NCBI GenBank assembly: GCA_014706385.1
Contig: JACGZH010000006.1
Span: 124,001 to 188,000 of the forward strand
Reading direction: 5' to 3'
Origin: Phaffia rhodozyma
Taxonomy: Eukaryota; Basidiomycota; Tremellomycetes; Cystofilobasidiales; Mrakiaceae
DNA length: 64,000 nt
The position numbers and the translations under genes were made by a program. The notes beneath the pieces were generated by a model. It ran no database searches. It saw only the letters and a list, made by a program, of their open reading frames with translations, and was not told the DNA's origin. Of this stretch, positions 1-12,486 are shown piece by piece. Positions within the stretch are counted from its first letter, which is position 1. The number at the start of each line of letters is the position of its first letter.

Positions 1-21
1 AGAGGCCTGCGATCCGTTCAA

Positions 22-3000
22 TCAGGCGTCCTGTTTTCTTCCAGTCGAGGTGGATGGCTCGACGATCTCCCGCAAAAAGTCCCACATCTTGACCGGACTC
101 CATACAACAGACGAGACAGAAAAGTCGTATTCTGATCGGAGGATCTCATGGAACTGTCGATAAGATTCTATGATGCTAGACTGTTTTATCATGAGTGAAA
201 GCATATCACAGATATAAGTGACCATGTGGGACCAAGTGCAACGAAGAGCTGTATGAGTGATTGATGTCAAACCAGACGAACCTGCATCGGAGGAATTAAA
301 ACGTCCACCGCTTTTCCATCTTCCAAGTAAATCCTCAGCTTACCAACCCAATCAACAACTTCCTTCCTGATTACTTCCTTAACGTCATCATGGAGTTTCA
401 ACACGACCTCTGGTGTGGCCCACGGCTGTGCGCCCAAATCTTTGTTCGACGTCGGTTTGGACCTTGAAACGTCGGACGAGGATGAATTTAAAGAAGGACG
501 AGAGGCAGCGAGGAAAGTGGAAGCTTGAGAGATGAACGGTTGGAGAGGGGCGGTCGAAGCTATGGATGCTATGGTGATGAGATCTTCACAGATCGCTTTC
601 AAGCTACGGTCCAGATCCTGTTGGTTTAATTGTTTGTTTTGCCAGAGCAACGTGTCAAGATGGGCAATCATCTTCAAGGCAGACTATCAGAACATATAGA
701 GCCGACACAATACGTACCATTTTAGTATCGACGATCCGGGTATCTGAACGAGTCGCGTTGGTTGACCCGCCATAACCAAATGTCAACGCGCTTGGCAAGA
801 ACGACATGGCGGAGGAAAGTAAAGCCGAGAACGCGTCTGGAAAGAACAATTCGGGTCAATTGGAAAGACAATGATTGAGTTGTACTTGTACGCGAGACCA
901 GTGAACAACAAATACTTACCAGTCACACCAAGCATTTCACCACCCAAATCCTTTCCGATCATCTCAACGCTTCCCATCATTTCCTTTAGGATCAAAAGAT
1001 GACGAATCTTAAACAGCGCACCGTCAGCTTTGCCTTGCTTGGCCGAAATCTGAACAGAGGCTGCATCGAGCGATTGTCGGCAGAGCAAGATAGCTTCCTG
1101 AGCAATGTCCTCGAAGATTGCCGGCTGCGTATGTAAGCCAGCACCCACCAATAAACAGATGAGAGGGATAACCATGTCAATTTGATGTTGTAACAGGGAG
1201 CTAATACGATGGATAAGGACAAGTTACTTACGTCTACAAAGAAATGGAGCTCTTCAAGCACCCAAAGTGTCTTTCTCAGCGTCGGATACCAGGTTTCCTG
1301 AACTTCTCTCGATGGCAATCGGAACAGAGCTCCATCATCATCTTCATCAGACCCTTTTTCTGAAAGGTCGTTGAGGTTCTCAACCTCTTGGTGCAACTCG
1401 TTTACAGCCTGTCTCGACGATACTACCGGTTTAGCTACAGCCGTATGGTAGAAGAATGTCAATATGACTGCCGCATCAGCATTCTCTTTGTCATGTGAGG
1501 ATTTGTGAAGACTAGAAAAATTGCACAAACCTGCCAAGATTTTACCCGGATAGTCTAAATCCTTCTCGCCCGGAATGAACCTTCCTACACTGGTCTGAAC
1601 GACCGCCTGAGCTCTGAACACAAGCCTAGTCTGAGCATCCATCAAGACTGGACTCAACATCGAACTGAGCTGTCTCTTCCTCTCAGTTCTCGCCTCGGCT
1701 CTTTCTCCGGGGTTTCCATAGAATCTAGATTTTGGAGAGTGGAAGGATCGTTGTGATAATGATGGAGAATAAACGAGGCCGGGATAACTGTTCTGTCGAA
1801 TGTGATTTGGACTATGTAAGGGAGCAACAGCCGATTGATCGATTGGTAACGGTTCCTGAGAGAAGTAATTGGAAGAGGGAGATAATGTGTCGAACTGGTT
1901 CTCCTCTTCATCGTCATCATCGTCTATTGTGTCTAGTACCATGAGGGCCTGAAGTACAGTACAGACTTGACAGAGTACAGTCAAAGAAGGTTCGTGTAAA
2001 ATTCGGGGGCGTAGGTAGTCGTATAAGTAATCACACAATGTCTCCAAGAATGGTCTGTTTCGTTTGGTAGGCAAGAAATAGACAACCGGGGCCATGAGCG
2101 AACATGAAGGAAGATTTCGAGGAAGAAGCGAGATGTTGAAAACGTACATGAGTCGATCGTCTCCTGTCTCGAAAAATTGTCTGAACAAAGTATATTCCTC
2201 CGCGCATAATCTCTTCAGGTACCCACATCCTGCACGTGTCTGTTATCCAGTTCCCAAACAAGCAATCGTCATTTCAGACAACAGGGCAAGAGGACTACCA
2301 GTAAACAACTTTGACGAACCAGATCAACCAGATCTTCACTGCTCGGATCTAGCTTCAACACTTCTGCCCTTACAATGCCCGCCAACAAGCTTTGCCTGAC
2401 GGCCAACCAGGCATCCTGGCATTCACTGAGCGAAGGTCCGGTATCTTCGGCCTCTGGATCGATCATTCGGTTTGTAGTCTTTCGATGGTTGGTCGATCGA
2501 TACTCTAGTTCGAGCAGAAGGGGCCGGAGATGAGAGGCTACTGTTCGGGGCTTTTGGTATAGCAACGTCTGGAGCGCCGTTTCTGACAGGTTGAGTTCAC
2601 CTATACGTTTGGAGATATCCTGCCCAAGGCTGTTGAATTGTGAGATTGAATAGATCTTGATGAGCGTCATGCTCCTTGATAAGCATTGTTGATATCGAAG
2701 GATATAGAGTTCTGCGTCTTTGTAGTCGCGCTACGTCGCCAAAAGGAAAAAGGTTGCGTCTATTGTCAATCTATGGTGTACAGAGATATAAAGAAAAGGT
2801 TGACCAAGAGAGGTAAATTTTGCGTACATGCGCTTTGAGGTATGCCAGACACTCCTCCATCCGGTCCACTGTTGGTAAGAAGTCAGTGTTGGTGACCAGA
2901 TGAGAGCCTGGCGAATTGAGCATCCGGGTGGCCGGCTCAAGTGACGAAAAGTACGTCAACCGGAAGGTGAGTGCTTCAGACGTGGCCAATAGTCGGTTCT

Positions 3001-3803
3001 GTAGTGATCAACAACAGGTCATGAGAGCTAATTAAGGAGTAAGATATATTACGGAGAGCGAAGATTCGCACCTGCTCTTCTAACAACTCCTCGCATGCCA
3101 ACTGAAGACTTTTACTTCTCTCCTCTACAAACCGAAAGCACTCTTCCATCTCTGCACAAACCCGTTCGGCATCAGTGCATTCCTCGATCAACACTTCACA
3201 AGCCTCTCTATAGACTGCAATCTCGGCGAGATGGTCTCTGTACAGCGCGTCCTGCTCGTGTTCGAGTGAGGCAGTCAATTTGGAGAACCAGTCATAGAAT
3301 TGCTGAGCGGTTGATATATGGAGAGCTGGCGGTGTGGAGTATCCACTTTGAGACGGATGACCTGGAGGCGGAGTACCAGGTCGAGTAGAAGGAAGGGATC
3401 GAAGAGAAGAAGGTGAGAGCACGGCGTGAAGAAGAGACGGGTGTACGGGCTTTGACCTGTTGGGCCCACCTCCGGCAAGAGGAGTAGACGGACGAGAGAC
3501 TGAATGAACATTGCCGGCAATGTTCTATGAAGAGATTGAAAAACCGGTGTAAGATAGTAGCTTCTCATTATCATCATCTTTGCCATCAAACACCATCATC
3601 GCCTGATAAGAGAAGAATGATGCAATTGAAACAATCCTTACGAGGCTGGTCGGCAGTCGTCTCTGGGCGCACGAGATTCTGACTGAGCTCACCGAACCGA
3701 GTTCTGTCTGCCCAAGAGGAGCATTTGACTCCCACTCGTCCAGACTGAGAGTCTTATTTTGGGCCGGCTTAGTGTATGTTGTGTTCTGTTGCCTGTATGC
3801 CAT
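22..3803 (-). CDS. COG3: Conserved oligomeric Golgi complex subunit 3 (Sec34)
   Basis: COG3 is a lobe A subunit of the COG tether, which captures retrograde vesicles at the cis-Golgi. The gene is split by many short introns. The first exon starts with MAYRQQNTTYTKP (ATG at 3803). The next exons carry the Sec34 N-terminal helical segment (QQFYDWFSKLTASLEHEQ, about 3200-3330), followed by a Glu/Cys-rich coiled-coil stretch. A later exon (about 1550-1700) holds LSSMLSPVLMDAQTRLVFRA and the VGRFIPGEKDLDYPGKI block typical of COG3 C-terminal halves. The last exon runs from about 180 to the TGA at 22-24 and reads on in frame from a GTTCGT donor near 284. Family assignment rests on recognised conserved blocks; individual internal exon edges are approximate. 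It is divergent from NOP12, with 345 bp between the start codons. Confidence 0.88.
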
Positions 3804-4148
3804 CTTAACCAGGGTGTTGATGAACAGATGGCGAGCCAGATGGTGCCAATGCTCTAGCTAGTGATGAGTTTTGTGATGGACGTCGTTGGGTATAAACTCG
3901 GGAGGGGCCCGTACGGGTCTAAGGGGGTCGGAAAAGCATTAGGAGTTGTGGCGTTTTGATTACGAAAAAACTCTCAAGGGTATTACGTTCGGTTGTAGCT
4001 TCTGTGTAGCACCGCTAGATAATCACGTGATCTGCTGCGTCGAATTTCAACCTTTTAACCCAGATAAACTTCTTCGCTTGCCTCTCCGCTCTACCTTCGA
4101 GTAACATTCATACAATCATCATCATCATCCTGCTTGCTCATTGACGCA
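3804..4148. promoter_or_regulatory. Divergent promoter COG3 / NOP12
   Basis: This is the 345 bp between two divergent start codons. It contains the palindrome TCACGTGA (4023-4030), the core E-box recognised by bHLH factors such as Cbf1 in fungi, and pyrimidine-rich DNA just upstream of the NOP12 ATG. No ORF of note is present. Confidence 0.5.
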
Positions 4149-6512
4149 ATGTCTAGTTCTGTAGACCCCACAAAGTCATCTCAACCTGAAGGCTCAAAGC
4201 CTAAGAAGGACATCAAGAAGAAGGAGAAGAAAGTTAAAAAGGCCTCCTCCACAAAGGAGGAAGCCGATCCCAAGGTCGATATTGCTGATCCCGAGCTGGA
4301 TTCTCTCTTCAAGTCTACAGTGAGTTTGCTGGGCATGGTTTACGCTGTTGAAAGCCTGTCAGAAGCACATGATCTTAATGGAGTCTTCTAAAAATGTTTG
4401 TTTTGAAAAGCTTTCGAAAGCTCCGGCTTCAGCTCCCAAAGCTAAGCGCACTCCCAAGCCTGTTCAGCCCATAACATCGGAATCCTCTACGGACGCTCCG
4501 GCTACCTCTCAACCAGCCAAGCGAAAGCGTCAAGATCCTTCTTCTACTGCTCCTGTTAATTCCGGTTCATCGAAAAAGGTCTCGGAAAAGAAAGTTGCGG
4601 TTGTTGAAGTAGACTCGGATGAAGAAGAGGAGGAGGCTGATATCGATAGGGTTGAGGGCGCTTACGAGCGCAAGAAATTCAAGGTTGAAGACTCTGTTTC
4701 TAAAGTAGAATCTACTGAGATCAAGGGTATCGAGGCTGATCTTTCAGAGAAAACTGATTTGCAAGAGGAAGAGCAGGAAGAAGAGGAGGAGGAAGATTTG
4801 ATCCATGAGTCTCTGAGGGAGAAGAAGCCAAAGAGGGATCGAGGACGAAACAAGACCAAGTACGTTCCGGCGGACGAAACGGCTGAACAGAAGGATTCAA
4901 GAACAATTTTTGTTGGAAACTTGCCTATCGAGGTAGCTAAGAACAAGGTGAGTTTCTTGGTTCTTTCCTTTTTTTCGTATCTGTTGTGCGTGTTTCTTGT
5001 ATATTGAGTCTTTGCCTCGATCTACCCGTTACTAGTCATACCTTCATCAACTCCATCAGCACATCCTCTCTCGAGTTCCGAATGCCAAGATCGACTCTAC
5101 CCGGTTCCGTTCAGCCGCATTTGCTGCTCCGACTGAAGAGTTGCCTGCTAAGGATGAAGCTGAGGAGATTACCAGAGCCAGACGACAGAAGGAACGAACC
5201 AAGACCTGGAGAGAGAAGGAAGCTGAGGAGAAGGAAGGTGGCAAGAAAGACGAGGAGAAGGAGGCCGATGCTGGCAAGGTTTATCAGGATCCTAAGGAGA
5301 AGAAGAAGATTGCTTTCATCAAAAAAGATGTACGTTGTATCGTTGATCCAATATTTTCACGAGATTTTCGTGCTGCTCGACACGGTTCTGATATTTATGT
5401 TGTATCATCTGGATATTTTCATAACAGTTCCATCCCGAAGTCGATCACATCAATGCCTACATCGTGTTCGAACACCCCGCTCCGGACCGATCAGCCAATG
5501 TTGCGCCTATTTTGAACCCATACGAAGCGGCCACTCAGGCAGTTCAAACCTGTAATGGCACCGTTTTCCTCGAACGAACCATCCGAGTTGATTCGATCCG
5601 AGCATCCGCCTCGACCGCTTCGACTGCACGAGCTACATCCGCCCTCTGGGTGGCCGGCTCGGATCCCAAGAAGAGTGTATTCGTCGGTAATCTTGAGTTG
5701 GCTGCTAAAGAGGAAGATCTCCGGGCATTTTTTGAAGCGGTCATGAGGGAGGAGCGAGGGGTCGTCACTGAGGGAATCGAGAATGGAACGGAAGGAGGCG
5801 CAGTACTTGAGGATGAAAGGTGGGTTGGAGGTGTAAGGATCATCAGAGACGCGGCTACTGGATTAGGCAAAGGTTTTGCCTACGTATCCTTCCGAGTGAG
5901 TATATTTCTTCGTATCTGTTGTTTTGATTGAGTGTGAATGTATGTGACCGATACTCTTCCTTCCAGACATAAACTGATCATCTTTCTTTCTTGAACGTTC
6001 GCTCTTTTCTTTCCAAGGACCGACACTCCGTCGACGTTGTCCTCTCGCTTGACAAAAAGCATCTTCAGTTCAGCAAACGAACGCTTCGAGCTGAGCGATG
6101 CAAAACCCTTCCTTCCAAGAAGCCTACGGCAAGCACCTCGACCGCTTCCACCACTCCTACCATCGGAAACAGCACCGCCGTGTCGAAACCGGCCCGAACG
6201 CCTTACCCAACGATACAGCCGGTGCCAAAGGGCAACCCGTTGTTGGGTGAGAAGCTGAAGGATCTCTCGAAGGAGGATCGAAAGGCCGCCAAATCGGAGG
6301 ATGCCGACCGACTTGCCCGACGACTCGCCAAGAAGAAGAACAGAGTCGCTATGGAGCACGGAGCAGGTGGTGCGGCGCCGTCGAGCAAGAGGGAGAGTGT
6401 CAAGATTGGATCGTTCGGCAAGAAGAAGGGCGGGAAGCCAGAGTTCAAGGCAAAGAAGAGTCGAGTGAGAAGTAGTGCGGCCGCTGGAAAGCGGAATGCC
6501 AAGAAGGAGTAG
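4149..6512 (+). CDS. NOP12: Nop12/RBM34-family nucleolar RNA-binding protein, two RRMs
   Basis: There are five exons (4149-4319, 4411-4947, 5036-5329, 5428-5895, 6018-6512) whose phases sum to a 654-residue protein. The N-terminus is Lys/Glu-rich and low complexity. RRM1 begins with RNP2-like TIFVGNLP at the end of exon 2 and reaches RNP1-like NAYIVF in exon 4; a long Lys/Glu insertion interrupts it, as is usual in RBM34/Nop12. RRM2 has SVFVGNLE and GKGFAYVSF. The C-terminus is basic (KKKGGKPEFKAKKSR), consistent with nucleolar localisation. In yeast, Nop12 binds pre-rRNA and helps 5.8S/25S maturation. I chose the ATG at 4149 because the frame upstream has no ATG. The neighbouring IMP4 and eS7 genes in this window also serve the ribosome, but they are far away and not obviously linked. 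Confidence 0.85.
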
Positions 6513-7046
6513 ACGCATAAAACTGCTATCGGACGCAATCGACATGTTTTCCTTTTAAACACATATATATATTCATAAGCTTCTCGGCACACTGACGAGG
6601 CTGTAATCATACAACATATTGACAAAGTGAACAAGGATGTTAAAGAACGACCGGCTAAGAAATACGGGTGACTAACCGCCGGCGGACCCGGCTGGGGTTA
6701 CTCTCACCCCAGTGCTTGAGAGATCAGAACACAAACCTTTCCGCTACCATCATTGGCCATCATCACCTTTCCTTTCCACTCCGGGTTGCTATCATCTTCG
6801 CTTCTCTACTCGGCTGCTCGTATAGAATTTTGACTGGTTGTTGGTATCAGCCTTCATCCGCTCGTTTGTAGTCTGCAGAGTTAAAACGAAGACCTGACAA
6901 AAGTAGTCGGGACTCCAGGTCGGCAATCACCGGCTGCTTTCTTTTCCCTGCCCCCATCAACACACGTTCCCGCATTCCGTTCTAGCTTGTTTCCTCGACA
7001 TCTTCCACTTCCTGCTTCCGTCTAGCCTGCCTGAAGAGTAGCACAG
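6513..7046. other. Intergenic, NOP12 3' / NEM1 5'
   Basis: This is a 534 bp tandem gap holding the NOP12 3' end and the NEM1 promoter/leader. The last 100 bp are pyrimidine-rich. I see no RNA gene or further ORF. Confidence 0.5.
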
Positions 7047-8951
7047 ATGAATTCACTAGCCTCAATCGATAGGTTTCTCTCTCGGACATTCAGACCGCCT
7101 CCCGTCCTACCCCATCATCCGCCTTCGTCCCCTCTTGCAGCTCGGTCCAGGTCGGCATCCATCTCGGTCGGCTCTACGGCCTCACCGTCTTCCTCACCGG
7201 TTCCTTCTTCATCGCCGTTGTTGTCTTCCGAGACCGACCTTTGGGCCCGCCGCTCAAGTTCAATTCGACGTCGACCAACGTTGGCATCCCCATCTGGCTC
7301 TTCGTTATCCTCATCGGCCTCATCTGTCTCTCCCCAACAGACTCTCGCTAGGGATGAATCGAATTCTCGGAAAAAACGGGCCGTTCGACCGAGACGTTGG
7401 GGGTTCTTTCGAATTGTGCTGAAGCTTTGGTCATGGGTGCTCGGTCTGTTGATATGGTGTCGAATCATCGGCAGCAGTCAATCAACTCCTTTGCGAAGAA
7501 GAGAGAAGGGAAAAGGAAAGAGTTCAGGAATGAGCGAGAACTCGTTGGGAGTGCCTCCTCTTTCGGTGGAAAATCCGGCCGACCTGTCGTTGTCATTCAT
7601 AGATCCTCGTACACAGGCCATTGACCCCAATACATTATCCACATCCACATCGCATTCATCTACACTGACAACGCCATCGCTACCCACCCCTTCAACACCT
7701 TCCAAACAGACGCCAGCATCGTCCACACACTCATCAGCATCTATATCAATCACAGAATCCTCACCCGTATCAGATGATCTTTCCTCAAATTCGAAACTTG
7801 ACCGACCTCAGAAATCACGCCTGTTGATGAATCCTTATGGTGGATCCTCACTTCTCACTGCATCGTCTATCTCTAATAGCTCGCTCGCGTCGGGCCTTGG
7901 CCAACAATCTAGTCTCCTCCTTGCGCCTCCTTCTTCCGTTGTTTCAACGCTATCGAGCTCTACGACTATAGAGATTGGTTCTGGTGCAGGTATCAACACG
8001 TTCGATATCACCCCTCCGCCAGTCCGGATCAAGAAGACACCATTCCACAAACCAAAGACGCTCATCCTCGATTTAGACGAGACCCTTATTCATTCAACCT
8101 CGAGACCGATCGTTTCTACTTCTGGCAAGTGGGGAGGTGGCAGAGGAAGAGGCGAAGGACACATGGTTGAGGTCTTTTTGGGCGGAAGAAGCACAGTTTA
8201 CCATGTGTACAAACGGCCCTATGTGGATTACTTTTTGAAGAAGGTATGTTATGCATTTTGTAAATTCTCAGTCCATTCGCGCTCATACCATCAATACGGT
8301 CAAGCTTGATCTAACAAAATCAAAATCTTTTGTTCGACAGGTCTCTTCGTGGTACACACTCGTTATCTTCACGGCTTCTATGCAGGAATATGCCGACCCG
8401 GTGATCGACTGGCTTGATGGCGGTCGAAATATGTTTGCCAAACGACTTTATCGAGAGGTATGTATAGCGTTGAACTCATTCTCCATTTCAGTGTTTCCAG
8501 AGACTAATCATACGATGATGATATCGTCTTTCCTCCGTCTTGCTCATCTTCGGTCAGTCGTGCGTTCAACATCAGAACGGAGCGTACGTCAAAGATCTTG
8601 CCTGCCTAGAAGAAGATCTAGGTGGGGTCGCCTTGATTGACAATTCGCCAGTGTCATATGCTTTCCATCAATGTACGGTAGTCTTTTTACTCTTTGTCCC
8701 TGCTTTTTCTTCCAAAACTCTCCGGTCGAGAATCTTCTGACTTACTCTAGTCTTGCTCTCTGGACTCCTCATCCATTACAGCCAACGGGATACCGATAGA
8801 CGGTTGGTTCTCTGATCCGAACGACCAGGCTTTACTCGACCTGTTGCCCGTATTGGATAGTCTTCGGTTCACAAGTGATGTGAGACACGTCCTTGGACTT
8901 AGAGGGTTCTTGTCTGGAGGTGGCAGTGGTGGAGGAATCTTGACTAATTAA
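7047..8951 (+). CDS. NEM1: Nem1-type HAD protein phosphatase (Nem1-Spo7 complex catalytic subunit)
   Basis: Four exons (7047-8243, 8341-8457, 8558-8672, 8782-8951) give 532 residues. The first 110 residues are Ser/Pro-rich, followed by a hydrophobic segment ([19 protein letters not shown], about residues 120-140) that would anchor it in the ER/nuclear membrane. After a Ser/Thr-rich linker comes the FCP1/NIF domain with the catalytic DLDET motif (nucleophile about Asp342, second Asp344) and the family blocks [32 protein letters not shown] and [20 protein letters not shown]. In yeast Nem1-Spo7 dephosphorylates and activates the phosphatidate phosphatase Pah1. The C-terminal [12 protein letters not shown] is also typical of Nem1/Dullard. 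Convergent with the NGL2-like gene. Confidence 0.92.
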
Positions 8952-9391
8952 ACAACGAACAGGCCGGAGGATTCAAAGCGCATAAAGCGTTGTCTTACTA
9001 TTTTATTATTTTCTTGTCTTGTTTTATCGGAGATGGGTCTCTCTGGAATCCGTTTCGTTCGATCTGTTGTTTCTTTTCAACCTTTCGTTTTTCTTCGCCA
9101 TAAGTTTTCGTCTTCCTGTCTCCTCATAGTTTCTTCGCTTTTTTAATCTATTATCATTGTTTCTCCCCCTTTGCATTCGTTCATCTGTATGAATTCATTC
9201 CAGGACTTCAAGTTCTTTGCAGATGTTCTCTCAGTCAAGGAATCGGTCACACACATGCAATATATACGAACGAAAACAGTCTTCAATCTCTACGTTCTAT
9301 CCGACTCTTGGCCCTTTTCGACCATGAGAGAAATACTCATTACCATCCCAAAATTGTTCCATTCTATTTCGCAAGACGCGGACGGTCCGTT
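8952..9391. other. Convergent 3' region NEM1 / NGL2-like
   Basis: This is 440 bp of T-rich 3' flanking DNA between two convergent stop codons. No gene or structured RNA is evident. Confidence 0.45.
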
Positions 9392-11742
9392 CTATTCGTG
9401 CAAGAGGATATCTCCAGCGACTATAACATGATCTGAGGCGGAGATTCCCTTTCGAGGTAACCCTGGCTCCAAATCCGAGACTTGATGTGGAAGGAGATAT
9501 CGAATTACTTTTGGTGGAGAATCCGGTCTTGTCGCTGGTGGAAGGAGGAATATGTAATCTGTTTCCAGAAAAGAAAAAGAAAGGGATGAATCGGGTAAGT
9601 TGGTGTATTATAAATAGAGAGCAGAAGGAAAGATGAAACAAGGGGAACTCTACCTAAGGTAAGATGCCATAGCCTATCAGTTCAGATCCCACAAACAATT
9701 ACACAGTCATAGCGAAGAAGCCTTCTAGTCAGTTAAAGTTGTTTCTTTGTATCTAAAGAAGGGTCAACACAGTATGATATGCTTTAGTACTCACGGCGTG
9801 TAGGAGGTGTAATTCGGTTCACCGCTACCCAAGATTTCTTTCTTCTCGTTCTGCTCAGTCTCTGACCGTCGGCTTTCCAACGATCTACCCTCTAATGGAT
9901 CCTTTCCGTCTGCACGCTCAATTCCAGAACAAGAGTCATACAAACTGAGTAGACAACCCGGCTCGATGCCAGACTGTGCAAAGAGTGCTCGAAGTTCGTC
10001 GATGGATAATAATCCATCTTGTTCGGTTGCTCGTCGACAGCCCTTCATGAGTCCTGCGTCTCTACTACCGCCTTGTTCGGTCTCGGCCTCGCCCTCTCTA
10101 TCTCCCTCTTCATCGTCTGATAAGTCACTTGGTTTGGAATTTGGCGATACAAACTCTGGTGTTCCAGAGGAAGAATTGTCTAACTGGATAGGCGAACGAA
10201 CATTGATAACTGAGGAGTGTATGACCGAAGAATTTTGAATGTCGGCTATTTGTGTAGGAGATAAGGGAGAAGTGGGGTTTCGGAGGAGAGTGTACGAAGG
10301 CTCAAATGGCTGTGTGTTGAAATCTGAGACGAAGAGAGGGTGCGCATGAAGAATTGAGGTAAGTGACATGGACTCTTGAGCTATGAATGACGACAATGTT
10401 TACCTCCAGCCATGATACAAGGCCAGTCTTCCCACCCGCCCGCTTTCCGGAACCGGGCGGTCTCCCGGAGGAGGAGACCCAGCTGCCTGGTTCGTTCATA
10501 TAAATACATCGGATGCCCTATTTTGAGAAGATGAAAGTTGCCAGATTTGTCAAAAGAGAAAGAAAGCAGTTGGCCGATGTAGAATAACTTCCTTACAGAA
10601 TGTATGGGTAGTGCAAACAATCTGAAAGAGAGAGAAAAGACAGGTCAGTGATCAATGTAAGAATATGTAGGGTATACAGAACAATGAGATGAAGCGACGT
10701 ACAACACCGCCTTTTCCATTTTTCCTCTTCAAACAGGCCAAAAGGCCGATGTTTTTGGTCTCTCTAGTTCCCCCTCGCTTCCAAGCTGGAGGTTTTCCTT
10801 CTGCTTCCGCTTCTGTTGCCGAATCTCTGGGCTCTAACTCGTCTAAATAGATGGTTTTCTCTGCCAGCTTCTCGAACAGTGCATCTCGGTGGAGGATCAC
10901 AAGTCCATGCCGCTTCCGATGGCCCTTGGCTTTAGTAACCTTGTGGGTGGGAATATGAGGTATAAGAGACTCTAGCCGGTCAACTTCCTAAATGAGGCGA
11001 GTGAAGAACGACAGATCAAATCAGTTAGCACAAATGAACGGCTGAACTTCAAACCGATAAGGCAATGGGCCCTACCTGAAGACAGATAATATCAGCAGCG
11101 TATGCGTCAAGTTCAGAGATAAGCATTTGTTCTCGGTCGGTCCATTTCAAGCAGTCTTTGTGAAGAATGCGTTGATAGTCAGATCAGCCATTGTTTTCAG
11201 AGTAAGGATGTTAAACGCATATCATAGAGAATGTGATAGGACTCACCAGATCCAGGGAAGAGATCTCGGCCTGTGTTCGATGAGGCACGCGCAAGGATTT
11301 CAGTGAGTTTGCTCACAGTAACAAACATTCTTATCAACTTTAAGCGAAGAGTCACCTACGAATCAGTGTTTGAGCGAGGATCTGAGAAGCAAAAGAAGCA
11401 TATCATCAGACGTTGTTGTTCGCTCAAAGGCATTTTCTTTAGATCCCATATGATCGGACGTACGTTCCAACTCATCACTCTGACAGCATCATCAGGTTGA
11501 CGATCTTGAGATCCCTGCTGAAGATCGACCCAGGTCCTCAAGAGAAATTTTCCTTTTTCGATCTGCTCCTTTGATCGGAGTGGTTCATCCTTTTTCTCTG
11601 CTGCTTTTCGTGCTTTAAGCTTCTTTCTAGCTTCTTGCCGGGCGATCTGTTCAGGAGTCAGTTGATATGGTACCTTCGGAGCGGGAGTAGGCTTGGCTTT
11701 AGGTCCTCCGTTGGCGGTTGCGGCATTGGGAATTGCAGACAT
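9392..11742 (-). CDS. NGL2: NGL2-like endonuclease/exonuclease/phosphatase-fold RNase
   Basis: This is a Ccr4-related EEP nuclease, closest in layout to yeast Ngl2/Ngl3. The exons read: basic N-terminus with VMSWN (metal-binding Asn) before a GTACGT donor; an exon with NTGRDLFPGS; CLKWTDREQMLISELDAY with DIICLQ ending at a splice site; then EVDRLESLIPH supplying the catalytic Glu; KAKGHRKRHGLVILHRDALF; QLGLLLRETARF; DFNTQPFEPSYTLL (AGDFN-type Asp/Asn pair); and a final exon with DYIFLLPPATRPDSP and the terminal ASDHVIVAGDI (Asp-His catalytic pair). The stop TAG is at 9392-9394. In yeast Ngl2 trims the 3' end of 5.8S rRNA. An in-frame upstream ATG at 11814 could add a 24-residue basic extension (see findings). 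Ngl1/Ngl3 or another CCR4-like paralogue cannot be excluded. Confidence 0.8.
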
Positions 11743-12486
11743 AGTACCGAAAGTTCTAGGAAGGATGCGACGGGAATGGAGATGATTGTTTAAGTTAGTG
11801 GTCAATCTCCACATTGACTCTTGATATTCCGACAATTTATCAAACACCAACCAAGCAACCACGTAGGCAGGATAAGGTTGGATAGGAAACGATTATGTCA
11901 GCGAAGAGAATTAGGTAATCATAGGCTTTACGACCCGTACGATAAACACAACTCGCGATGCGGGCATGAGGATAAGCATCAATATTGATAAGAGCATGCT
12001 GGTATGAAACTTCTATATGGCATCAAGACGAGCGCTGTTGATGGCTACTGCAAGTTGTCAAGCTGGTGTATCAGCTGTAGAAGGAGAATGAGGTTGCCGA
12101 ATAAGAACAGAATCACAGGTTGTATAGCCAGGCTGTTCACGTGATACACAGCTTGTATACACGCCACCAACGGATGACGGCGCGTTCGCTCGACATTTTG
12201 CTTTTTATCCGATTGGTCCGGTTGCCGCTCAATCAAAGTCTGCAGCTCTCAACGTTTTGCTCACCTCATCTTTGCTTCTTGACAATCATCCTGTTTGATT
12301 GTGTTAAGCCTTTTGCTGTTTGGTCGGTGTGTCTTGTTTGTGCATGTGGTTTAATTGTCAAATCTTTTTGGGTTCTGTGCTTACCCAACTTGTCTTTTAC
12401 TACGAACAGACATAAAAACTCACTCATCCACCGACCTTCACCTACACACACACACATCCCTACACCCAGCTGCACACTCATTCACA
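11743..12486. promoter_or_regulatory. Divergent promoter NGL2-like / HCCS
   Basis: These 744 bp lie between divergent start codons. They contain TCACGTGA at 12137-12144 and a run of CA dinucleotides in the HCCS leader (about 12442-12456). The ATG at 11814 (minus strand) lies inside and is in frame with the nuclease. Confidence 0.45.

Noticed and set aside
5056..5870. Minus-strand Ser-rich frames over NOP12
   Set aside because: Antisense of Lys/Glu-rich RRM coding DNA; the plus-strand frames hold both RRMs.
6668..6871. Short plus-strand frame between NOP12 and NEM1
   Set aside because: No motif; lies in expected UTR/promoter DNA.
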